From Deltaproteobacteria bacterium (lineage in GTDB: Bacteria > Desulfobacterota > DSM-4660 > Desulfatiglandales > Desulfatiglandaceae), in contig JAFCZI010000007.1 in assembly GCA_019314425.1 (NCBI GenBank), positions 3,043 through 20,774 of the forward strand: 17,732 nucleotides of DNA, given 5' to 3'. Below are positions 1-6,088 of this stretch, piece by piece (position 1 is the stretch's first letter; each line of letters starts with the position of its first letter). The notes under the pieces are model-generated. The model saw only the letters and a program-made list of their open reading frames with translations, made no database searches and was not told the origin of the DNA. The translations under genes and the position numbers were made by a program.

Positions 1-39
1 CACAAATTCCTGAGCCTGCCTGAACACCATACGTGTCAT
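1..39 (-). CDS. possible 5' end of a gene cut by the left window edge
   Basis: Reading leftwards, an ATG at 39-37 (or a second in-frame ATG at 30-28) opens a frame MTRMVFRQAQEFV that stays open to the window edge. No convincing ribosome binding site precedes either ATG. Support comes mainly from position: it lies on the same strand just after the TetR gene, and a copy of the 36-bp promoter-operator-like repeat sits directly upstream. Thirteen residues are too few to identify a family. It may be the gene, or first gene of an operon, controlled by the neighbouring TetR regulator, but that is inference. Confidence 0.3.
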   Translation of the reverse strand, partial: MTRMVFRQAQEFV

Positions 40-45
40 CTGATG

Positions 46-81
46 ATCACGAACGTTCATTCTTATCAAGAAAAATTTTCA
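46..81 (-). repeat. 36-bp repeat copy 1: -35-like box plus GAACGTTC palindrome
   Basis: This stretch matches 869-904 at 34 of 36 positions. Read on the minus strand it holds an A/T-rich block, TTGATA (69-64) as a possible -35 box and the 8-bp palindrome GAACGTTC (51-58). It overlaps the last codons and the TGA stop of the TetR gene (68-66) and points at the partial gene at the left edge. No good -10 box follows; an 18-bp spacer lands on CATCAG. The likely role is a TetR operator and promoter for the downstream gene. Confidence 0.5.
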
Positions 82-674
82 CTTTTAATCAGAATGCCGT
101 TAAACAGCATATCCGTTATGGCCTTAGCCACGTCCTCGATATCCTCCGGGCCGCCCTCCCTGTACCAGCGATAAGGCCAGTTCGTCATGGCATGAATTGC
201 AAAATTGGTCGCCGTCTTGTTTACATCGCGCAAACAACCTTTCTTGTCCAGCGCCTCAAGCTGCTCCCGATAGAGATCATAAATCCACCGGTGCTGCTGC
301 AATATCCTGGATTCATATGTTGGTTCGAGTTGATATTGCTCATCGAGGAATATTTTCACCTCTTTTTTCTTCTCCTCTACCACGCACACCTGCGCAAATA
401 TCATGTTTGCAAGCACCTCTACGGGGTCATCATGCATCTTTTGAACAGATCGAAGGGTTTCAATTAATTCCCGACCGATCCTGTTGATGATTACGTAAAG
501 TAATTCATTTTTGTCCTTAAAATAATGATAGAGGATGGAATTGGTTACATGCGCTTTCTTTACTATCTCCCTTACAGACGCCCCTACATAACCTTTCTCG
601 AAAAACAGATCTATCGCACTGAGCAAAAGAAGTTCCCTGGTACCATCATTATGGTCGATTCTGTCACGGTTCAC
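66..674 (-). CDS. TetR/AcrR-family transcriptional regulator
   Basis: A 202-residue protein of normal TetR length. The N-terminal helix-turn-helix reads GASVREIVKKAHVTNSILYHYF followed by KDKNELL, the classic TetR recognition helix and the start of helix 4. The C-terminal two thirds is helical with no recognisable ligand signature. The GTG at 674-672 is chosen because GGGGGAG lies 8 bases upstream; an ATG at 704 and a TTG at 743 are in frame but lack a ribosome binding site and add a tail unlike the family. It probably represses itself and the gene to its left: near-identical palindrome-bearing repeats lie upstream (869-904) and across its stop codon (46-81). TetR regulators of this type often control lipid or CoA metabolism, but nothing here fixes the ligand. 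Confidence 0.9.
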   Translation of the reverse strand: MNRDRIDHNDGTRELLLLSAIDLFFEKGYVGASVREIVKKAHVTNSILYHYFKDKNELLYVIINRIGRELIETLRSVQKMHDDPVEVLANMIFAQVCVVEEKKKEVKIFLDEQYQLEPTYESRILQQHRWIYDLYREQLEALDKKGCLRDVNKTATNFAIHAMTNWPYRWYREGGPEDIEDVAKAITDMLFNGILIKSENFS

Positions 675-862
675 AAAAATATCTCCCCCTCTACGCCCCC
701 CCATGGCCCAAAGCGAGAGGAACCACCGCCTACTTGTGAGCAATTACAGGAACACCAAATATCGCCAAAAAAACATTGTTGAAAAGCACCCTGTAAAAAT
801 CGGCCCGGACATGAAATCCACCTTCTAGTCCACCAACCGTCAAATCAGACGAAATGTCTCAT

Positions 863-892
863 TTACTAATCACGAACGTTCATTCTTGTCAA
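863..892 (-). promoter_or_regulatory. candidate tetR promoter with operator palindrome in the spacer
   Basis: On the minus strand a perfect -35 box TTGACA (892-887) is followed after 18 bp by TAGTAA (868-863), a 3-of-6 match to a -10 box. The GAACGTTC palindrome (874-881) lies between them, where a bound TetR dimer would block RNA polymerase. The leader to the GTG start would be about 190 bases; nothing else recognisable was seen between 675 and 862. The -35 and palindrome are clear, the -10 is weak, and autoregulation is inferred from TetR practice. Confidence 0.5.
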
Positions 893-904
893 GTAAAATT
901 TTCA
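869..904 (-). repeat. 36-bp repeat copy 2, upstream of tetR
   Basis: Differs from 46-81 at two positions only. Conservation covers an A/T block, the -35 box and the palindrome, so what is copied is a whole promoter-operator block rather than just a binding site. It begins exactly at the stop codon of the decayed gene at 902-1126. Confidence 0.6.
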
Positions 905-1126
905 GAAAAACCCGATACTATCCGGCTTCCGCCTCCTCTTTTGGGCCAACACACCAAAGGTGGTCAGGCAAGGTTCTTCGGGTGGCTTGTTTTGAATGGT
1001 CTCAATACGCTTCTTCAGGGAACTGTGATTCAGTTGCAATGCTTTTGACAGTTCATTGACACTGAAACCATTTTCAGGCCCACCGGGAGTATGGGGAAAA
1101 AACGCCGATGAATTGATATTTTGGAA
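902..1126 (-). pseudogene. remnant of a small helix-turn-helix protein, possibly an IS accessory protein
   Basis: On the minus strand a frame stays open from just after a TGA (1129-1127) to a TGA at 904-902, about 74 codons, with no usable start codon ahead of its conserved-looking part. It contains FSVNELSKALQLNHSSLKKR followed by IE, which resembles the helix-turn-helix of short proteins often encoded beside transposases in Desulfobacterota. No transposase gene remains nearby. The lack of a start and of the usual N-terminus suggests a 5'-truncated, decaying gene. The family assignment is from memory of similar sequences. Confidence 0.4.
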
Positions 1127-1142
1127 TCACCAACTCCAAAAA

Positions 1143-1805
1143 TCATGGATTCTTAAACCGCATACTCGCCAAGATAATCCGCTTTTCCTCACCCTTTGAA
1201 CGAAGCATTTTTTTTTGGGCTTTAACGTCACAAATCGTTGACATCCTTTCGAAAAACGCAACAGTGGTTTTCCTGAGCCCTTCAGCCAGGATAATCTCAC
1301 CACCGGGTTTCAGATAACGCCTGAAAAGACCTAAAAGGGGCTCGAAATATTCTTCCTTGTAAATCACCTCTGAGCCCAGGATCGTGTCGAACCGACCTTC
1401 GAGACCTGGTTTTGTCCAGTCCAGCTCAACAATGCCAAGTTCCGATGCTTCAGAAGTGTGGTTGACACGCGCGTTGGCCCGTGCGAAATTAAGCGCATCC
1501 CGGTTATACTCGGTCATGGTAACCCGATGCCCGTAGCCGGCGGCGACGATCCCCACCAAACCGATTCCGCAACCGATTTCCAGCAGGTGCTTTCGGGGGT
1601 CAACCGGTGTGTTTTCCACGTGATTGGCCAGAACAATGGATGCTTCCCATATTTTGCTCCACAAGGGAAATTCGCTGAAAACATCCTCTTTATCAAGGAA
1701 AGGATCGAGGGATTTGGGAACAAAAAACTTGAAGCGGCGACCCCCGATGGACAGGGATGAGACGTCCGTTTCGTATTGTTGGTGAAACGCCGACATGGAA
1801 AACAT
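1143..1805 (-). CDS. SAM-dependent methyltransferase, Methyltransf_16 (lysine methyltransferase-like)
   Basis: A 220-residue class I methyltransferase. The SAM-binding glycine motif LEIGCGIGLVG is at residues 75-85, with the acidic residue that binds the ribose in MTEYN (E99). The segment FPLWSKIWEAS at 46-56, just before the Rossmann fold, is typical of the Methyltransf_16/METTL21-type family, many of whose members methylate protein lysines. The substrate here is unknown. The ATG at 1805 is the first possible start and has GAGGAG about 13 bases upstream, a rather long spacing; an in-frame ATG at 1796 is the alternative. It stands alone between the HTH remnant and a mobile element, so context gives no clue to its target. 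Confidence 0.85.
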   Translation of the reverse strand: MFSMSAFHQQYETDVSSLSIGGRRFKFFVPKSLDPFLDKEDVFSEFPLWSKIWEASIVLANHVENTPVDPRKHLLEIGCGIGLVGIVAAGYGHRVTMTEYNRDALNFARANARVNHTSEASELGIVELDWTKPGLEGRFDTILGSEVIYKEEYFEPLLGLFRRYLKPGGEIILAEGLRKTTVAFFERMSTICDVKAQKKMLRSKGEEKRIILASMRFKNP

Positions 1806-1831
1806 GGGTTATATCTTTCTCCTCTAATATC

Positions 1832-2137
1832 GATGGTTCCGTGAAAAGTCACGAATCAATCTATAGATGGCGTTGTAAAAAGTTCCGGATACAAAGCGTA
1901 GTGGTTTTTCAGGATCGTAGAGCCAGTTTCAAAACGCCCCCTTTTGCCGATCTCTGCGTCAATCCCAAATTTTAAGCCTCGAAATATCCAATATATTCCT
2001 GCGGTTAAAACTTTCGCCTTCCTTGACCTCGAACAAAATTGAACATTTTGAAATTGGCTCCGTAGACATACATATAGTGTGTTGAGATTCTGAAAAATCA
2101 CTGCAACGCAGCAGATGGGACTTTTTACGACGTCATC
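1832..2137. mobile_element. MITE-like palindromic element, copy A, interrupted by a second element
   Basis: Its outer arms match copy B at 4693-4854. The left arm, 1832-1920, is 89 bp with about 10 differences from copy B; the right arm runs from 2061 to 2137. The ends form an imperfect inverted repeat starting GATGG on the left and GATGA on the minus strand at the right. The arms pair over most of their length, so the element can fold into a long hairpin. No target duplication is visible (left flank AATATC, right flank AGTAGG). The centre is split by the 141-bp element at 1920-2060. Together the two elements fill nearly all of the gap between the methyltransferase and polyprenyl synthase genes, and no gene is seen there. 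Confidence 0.75.
1920..2060. mobile_element. 141-bp MITE-like element nested inside copy A
   Basis: The terminal inverted repeats are GAGCCAGTTTCAAAACG at the left and GAGCCAATTTCAAAATG at the right (minus-strand reading), 15 of 17 identical, followed five bases further by TTTTG in both. It is flanked by CGTA on each side (1916-1919 and 2061-2064). Copy B of the host element has a single CGTA there and no insert, so it preserves the empty site. It is too short to encode a transposase and must have been moved by one supplied elsewhere. Confidence 0.7.
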
Positions 2138-3113
2138 AGTAGGTTCGGTGAATGATGTATTGAACAAGCGTAAGCAGATTTTCTTTAACACCCGAATCAG
2201 GGAAGCGTTTCAGACACTTGGCCGCATCATCCACATACCCTTGGGCTTCCAATCTGATACTTTCCAGAACCCCGCTGCCCCTTACCCAATCCAAAAGATT
2301 CTGATAGGCATCCTTGTCCGTCGTGCGGTTTTTGAACAGTTCCGAAAATTTCTTTTTCCCATCTTTATCGAGCTGAGAGAATGTATAGATGAGGGGGAGG
2401 GTGATTTTGCCTTCCCAAAGGTCCTTTCCCACCGGTTTGCCAAACACCGCCTCCGAGGAGGTGTAGTCCAGGAAATCATCCACCATCTGAAAGGCAATCC
2501 CCACAGAGCGGCCGAATCCGGCCAGATCGCGCTCCACTTCCGCACCGGCCCCCGAAATAATGGCCCCGCAGCCGCAGGCCGCCGAAATGAGAACTGCGGT
2601 TTTCGCGGTGATGATATTCATGTAATCATCCCGAGTGGTTTTCAGGTCTTCGGCATGGACCAGTTCCAGAATCTGCCCTTCGGACATCTGCATGGTGGCT
2701 TCGGTAAGCGCTCCAATAAACGGGATGCTGCCGGTGGCAACCGCCAGAGACAAGGACTTGGAAAAGAGGAAGTCCCCCTCCAGAACAGCCGCCTGGTTTC
2801 CCCATATCCGATTGCTGGAAGGTTTTTTTCGCCGGGTGTCGGCGTTGTCCAGCACATCGTCATGGAGAAGGGATGAGGTATGAATAAATTCAAAAACTGT
2901 TGAGAGGGCATATAAATTCTCATCCTCAAAGCCGCACAACCGGCACGAAAGCACGAAGATGAGGGGCCTCAGGCGCTTTCCCTGCCCCAGAAGTGCATAC
3001 TTCCCGATTTCTTTGACCAGCGGCACCCGTGAATCAAAAATTTGCTGCAATTCACTGTTTATTTTTTCAAAATGCGTTTCAAACAACGCAAGATCCAGCA
3101 TTTCAGCATTCAT
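2136..3113 (-). CDS. polyprenyl diphosphate synthase (long-chain trans-prenyltransferase)
   Basis: A 325-residue class I prenyl elongase that condenses isopentenyl diphosphate onto an allylic primer, probably making the side chain of menaquinone. The substrate-binding region GQGKRLRP is at 43-50. The first aspartate-rich motif is HDDVLDNADTRRKKP, with D85, D86 and D89. The second is QMVDDFLD with D212, D213 and D216. The small residues SS in front of the first motif fit a long-chain (IspB/HepT-like) rather than farnesyl product; chain length cannot be read from sequence alone. The ATG at 3113 is chosen by family length; its ribosome binding site is weak. The TGA stop is formed at the junction with the mobile element at 1832-2137, so the last residues may have been altered by that insertion. 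Confidence 0.92.
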   Translation of the reverse strand: MNAEMLDLALFETHFEKINSELQQIFDSRVPLVKEIGKYALLGQGKRLRPLIFVLSCRLCGFEDENLYALSTVFEFIHTSSLLHDDVLDNADTRRKKPSSNRIWGNQAAVLEGDFLFSKSLSLAVATGSIPFIGALTEATMQMSEGQILELVHAEDLKTTRDDYMNIITAKTAVLISAACGCGAIISGAGAEVERDLAGFGRSVGIAFQMVDDFLDYTSSEAVFGKPVGKDLWEGKITLPLIYTFSQLDKDGKKKFSELFKNRTTDKDAYQNLLDWVRGSGVLESIRLEAQGYVDDAAKCLKRFPDSGVKENLLTLVQYIIHRTY

Positions 3114-3243
3114 CTTCGTGTTTCAAAGTCCCTTATTTTGTGGCGCATGATTTTAATCAGAGACGCTTGCGGATTTTAAATAACATTTAATGGTAGTTTA
3201 CCCGCATGAATAATACAACCAAATTTTCCACCACAGATAAAGG

Positions 3244-4581
3244 TCAGCAAACAATGCCGCCAATCAAATCGTATTCGTGGGCTTCGGTAATCAAAACCGG
3301 CATAATTTCGCCCACAACCCCTTCTCCTTCGTTGATCAACACCCTGCCGTCCACATCAGGCGCCATGGTTGCCGTTCTTCCGGCGAGAAGTAGATCGGTC
3401 TCGGAACTTTCACCTTCAACCAGAACGGGCAACACCCGGCCCACCATCCGCTGGTTTTTCCGCTTTGAAATGCCGGCTTGAATTGCCATAAGCTTTTTTC
3501 GTCTTTCACGGGCAACGGCGCTTTCGACCTGAGATGGAAGCCGTGCCGCCCTCGTCCCTTTCTCCGGGCTGAACGTAAAGACGCCCAGGTGATCAAACCC
3601 CGCCATTCGGACGAAATCGCACAACCCTTCAAACATCGCTTCCGTCTCACCGGGAAACCCCACCATCAGTGACGTGCGCACATAAATCTCTTGCTTGCGG
3701 TTCCGAATCATGGTCATTAGATCCTGGGGCGTTTTTCCCCCGACTTCCCGCCTCATGGCCTTCAGAAGATCCGGGTTCGAATGCTGAAAAGGCAGATCCA
3801 GATAAGGAACAACCGCCTCATTCGCATCTATGAAATCCAACAGCGCCTCCGTCAGGCGGGCGGGGTGAAAATAGAGTAGGCGAACCCAACGGATCCCTTT
3901 GATTTCGCAAAGCCCCCTGAGCAAATCCAGGATGCGGCTTTCCCCATAGAGGTCTTCCCCGTACCGGCTTGTATCCTGGGCCACCAGGTTGATTTCCTTG
4001 ACACCCTGCGCGGCCATGCTGGCGGCTTCCGAAAGCAAGGTCTCCGGAAAACAGCTTCGAAAAGGGCCTCTAAGGCTGGGAATCAGGCAGTAGGAGCACT
4101 GGTTGGCGCACCCTTCGGCAATTCTCAGGTAAGCCGTATAAAAGGGTGTCGACTGAACCCTGGGAAGACCATGATCCGCTGGAAAAGCGGGGCGGCTGAT
4201 CAGCATGGGTGCAGTGGTTTCATCAACGCCCTTCAGAACATCCGTGATCCGATGAAACTCACCCGTGCCGAGCCAGCCGTCCACTTCGGGCATTTCGTTT
4301 CGCAATTTGTATCCGTAGCGCTGCACAAAACAACCGGTAACCACCAGTCTTTCAAGGGTTCCCGTTTCTTTAAGGCGGGCTGCATCCAGAATGACGTCAA
4401 TGGCCTCCCGGGCCGCTTCTTGAAGAAAACCGCAGGTGTTGATCACCACGGTCCGGGCGTTTCCAATATCATCTACGACCTCGTAACCGTCATGGCTGAG
4501 GATACCCAGCATATACTCACTATCCACCCGGTTCTTGGCGCATCCGAGACTGACGAGAAAAAGGGATTTTGTCTTGGTCAT
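3244..4581 (-). CDS. rimO: ribosomal protein S12 methylthiotransferase RimO
   Basis: A 445-residue radical SAM methylthiotransferase that adds a methylthio group to the conserved aspartate of ribosomal protein S12. Order of domains: an N-terminal UPF0004 domain with SLGCAKNRVDSE and cluster ligands C14, C50 and C84; the radical SAM core with EGCANQCSYCLIPSLRG (C158, C162, C165); and a C-terminal TRAM domain containing APDVDGRVLIN, which separates RimO from the tRNA enzyme MiaB. The ATG at 4581 is chosen because family members begin a few residues before SLGC; a TTG 13 codons earlier is in frame but has no support. No clear Shine-Dalgarno sequence is present. The gap of 130 bp to the polyprenyl synthase gene leaves co-transcription open. 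Confidence 0.95.
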   Translation of the reverse strand: MTKTKSLFLVSLGCAKNRVDSEYMLGILSHDGYEVVDDIGNARTVVINTCGFLQEAAREAIDVILDAARLKETGTLERLVVTGCFVQRYGYKLRNEMPEVDGWLGTGEFHRITDVLKGVDETTAPMLISRPAFPADHGLPRVQSTPFYTAYLRIAEGCANQCSYCLIPSLRGPFRSCFPETLLSEAASMAAQGVKEINLVAQDTSRYGEDLYGESRILDLLRGLCEIKGIRWVRLLYFHPARLTEALLDFIDANEAVVPYLDLPFQHSNPDLLKAMRREVGGKTPQDLMTMIRNRKQEIYVRTSLMVGFPGETEAMFEGLCDFVRMAGFDHLGVFTFSPEKGTRAARLPSQVESAVARERRKKLMAIQAGISKRKNQRMVGRVLPVLVEGESSETDLLLAGRTATMAPDVDGRVLINEGEGVVGEIMPVLITEAHEYDLIGGIVC

Positions 4582-4692
4582 AAAAAAATTTCGGGGGCCA
4601 ATGGTTGACCCCGGCTCCAATTCAAGTTATGGATGGATCTCTTTAATCGCATTTTGCGCGGTAAGGTTTTCGTGATGAGCGTGGAGAACCTT

Positions 4693-4854
4693 GATGGTCT
4701 TGTAAAAAGTCACGAATCTATCTACAGATGGCGTTGTAAAAAATTCCATATACAAGGCGTAGTGGTTTTTCAGGATCGTAGGCATACATGATAGTATGTT
4801 GAGATTCTGAAAAATCACTGCAACGCAGTAGATGGGACTTTTTACGACGCCATC
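4693..4854. mobile_element. MITE-like palindromic element, copy B, with target duplication
   Basis: A 162-bp non-coding element. Its ends read GATGGTCTTGTAAAAAGTC (left) and GATGGCGTCGTAAAAAGTC (right, minus-strand reading), 16 of 19 identical. Flanking it is a perfect 6-bp direct repeat AACCTT (4687-4692 and 4855-4860), as left by transposition. A second copy of the terminal motif at 4727 pairs better with the right arm, so the hairpin core is 4727-4854 and the first 34 bp are an extra left end. It occupies half of the 321-bp divergent spacer between rimO and the radical SAM gene, where the promoters of both should lie. The rest of that spacer shows nothing recognisable. Confidence 0.8.
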
Positions 4855-4902
4855 AACCTTGAAACCCAATCAGGGGATTTTAATCTATCCCACCACAGAT
4901 TT

Positions 4903-5919
4903 ATGTCAAGTAAAAGTCGTCACCCAAAACCTGCGGCAGCACACACGATTCTAACTGCGGAAGACCAGGCGCTCTTCGACGAAGCCTGGCGCCTGTCCAG
5001 AAAACATCATGGCCAAACCCTGGACCTGTATCTTCCCGGCATGGTCCGCTACGGAAACGTGCGGGGCCGTTACCCGGCCATCTCCATCACGGGAAGCAGG
5101 TGTCGGCTTTTGTGTGATCATTGCAAGGGCCTTCTCTTAAGCCCCATGATCAAAGTAGAAAATCCGGAGGCGTTGGTTAAGCGATGCGGCGCATTTGCGA
5201 AAAAAGGCGCGCACGGCATACTCCTGACCGGGGGTTCCGATCTTCAAGGCCAACTCCCCTGGAAACATTACCTGCCGGCAATTGAGCGGATCAGTGGTGA
5301 AACGGACCTGTTTCTATCCGCCCACACGGGATTTCCCGACTACCGGACGTGCCGGCAGCTCAAAGCCGCAGGGGTGAAGCAGGGGCTCATCGACGTCATG
5401 GGAGATGCCGAGACCGCCACATCCATCTATCATCTTAACGGGCTAACGCCCGTCTTGGAAGGCCTTTCGGCCATCAAGGAGAGCGGCCTTCAACTGGCGC
5501 CACACATTGTGGCAGGGCTTTTTCACGGCGAAATAAAAGCGGAAATGAACGCACTGGAAATTATCCGTTCCCATGCACCCCATGTACTGGTGGTTGTGGT
5601 ACTGACGCCCCTCAAAGGAACCCCCATGGCGGACGCACCGTCCCCATCCCCACTGGAAATTGCGCGTCTGGTGGCGCACGCCCGCCTGTTGATGCCGGAG
5701 ATCCCCATATCGCTGGGATGCGAAAGACCCCGTGATCAGCGGGGGTGGGAAATGGAGCGGCTTGCCATTCAAGCCGGTATAAACCGCGTGGCCGTGTGGT
5801 CCGATCAAGCCGTCCACGAAGCCCGGAGACTCGGGCTGATCGTCCGTTTTCAACGCACCTGCTGTTCGCTGGATTTCAGGAAAGAATATGCCTGTCTCCA
5901 CCACACGTTGGATTTCTGA
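4903..5919 (+). CDS. radical SAM protein, biotin synthase/LipS-like
   Basis: A 338-residue protein with the radical SAM cluster motif CRLLCDHC (C67, C71, C74), preceded by the strand RYPAISITGSR and followed by the SAM-contacting segment ILLTGGSD near 106-113. The C-terminus carries QRTCCSLD with a cysteine pair at 320-321 and a further Cys near the end, possible ligands of an auxiliary cluster. The overall layout recalls archaeal and bacterial proteins described as biotin synthase homologues, a group I associate with the split lipoyl synthases LipS1/LipS2; I cannot tell which, if either, it is. Both start context and spacing are uninformative: the ATG at 4903 lacks a strong ribosome binding site. 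It lies 170 bp upstream of the hdrA-like gene on the same strand. Confidence 0.8.
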   Translation: MSSKSRHPKPAAAHTILTAEDQALFDEAWRLSRKHHGQTLDLYLPGMVRYGNVRGRYPAISITGSRCRLLCDHCKGLLLSPMIKVENPEALVKRCGAFAKKGAHGILLTGGSDLQGQLPWKHYLPAIERISGETDLFLSAHTGFPDYRTCRQLKAAGVKQGLIDVMGDAETATSIYHLNGLTPVLEGLSAIKESGLQLAPHIVAGLFHGEIKAEMNALEIIRSHAPHVLVVVVLTPLKGTPMADAPSPSPLEIARLVAHARLLMPEIPISLGCERPRDQRGWEMERLAIQAGINRVAVWSDQAVHEARRLGLIVRFQRTCCSLDFRKEYACLHHTLDF

Positions 5920-5927
5920 CATTTTTC

Positions 5928-5956
5928 TTGACAGCCAAGCGGTTGATATGGCAAGT
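5928..5956 (+). promoter_or_regulatory. weak candidate promoter upstream of the hdrA-like gene
   Basis: A perfect -35 box TTGACA (5928-5933) follows the radical SAM stop codon, but the position 17 bp further holds GCAAGT, a poor -10 box. It is listed because it is the only -35-like site seen in the leader of the hdrA cluster. Confidence 0.25.
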
Positions 5957-6006
5957 AACAAATTTCACGAAGCACATGATCGAATTAAAAGGAATGATGG
6001 ATAGAT

Positions 6007-6041
6007 GGTCGGACCATAATTCTTTTCCCTGTTGCCCGACC
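6007..6041 (+). promoter_or_regulatory. inverted repeat followed by T-rich tract in the hdrA leader
   Basis: GGTCGG (6007-6012) pairs with CCGACC (6036-6041) around a 24-base loop and is followed shortly by ATTTTTC. It could be a weak terminator for the radical SAM gene, an attenuator for the hdrA cluster, or a dyad bound by a regulator. The large loop makes a strong terminator unlikely. Confidence 0.3.
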
Positions 6042-6088
6042 CATAATTTTTCTGAAACCATTAGCTCAAAATGCAGGAGACGATTGTT

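Noticed and set aside
1856..2191. Minus-strand open frame of 111 codons
   Set aside because: It is produced by the nested mobile elements. Part of its translation (ILKNHYALY) recurs from copy B at 4627-4869, showing it is repeat sequence and not a gene.
2115..2876. Long plus-strand open frame of 253 codons
   Set aside because: It lies antisense to the polyprenyl synthase, whose motifs are unmistakable, and its translation has no domain-like pattern.
4582..4620. N-terminal extension of RimO from a TTG codon
   Set aside because: TTG start without ribosome binding site; family members start at the equivalent of the ATG at 4581.
5949..5968. Sigma-54-like TGGCA box upstream of hdrA
   Set aside because: The GC of the -12 element is missing at the required spacing.
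6071..6088. ATG at 6071 as the hdrA start
   Set aside because: The AGGAG ribosome binding site lies within this extension and is well spaced for the ATG at 6089.
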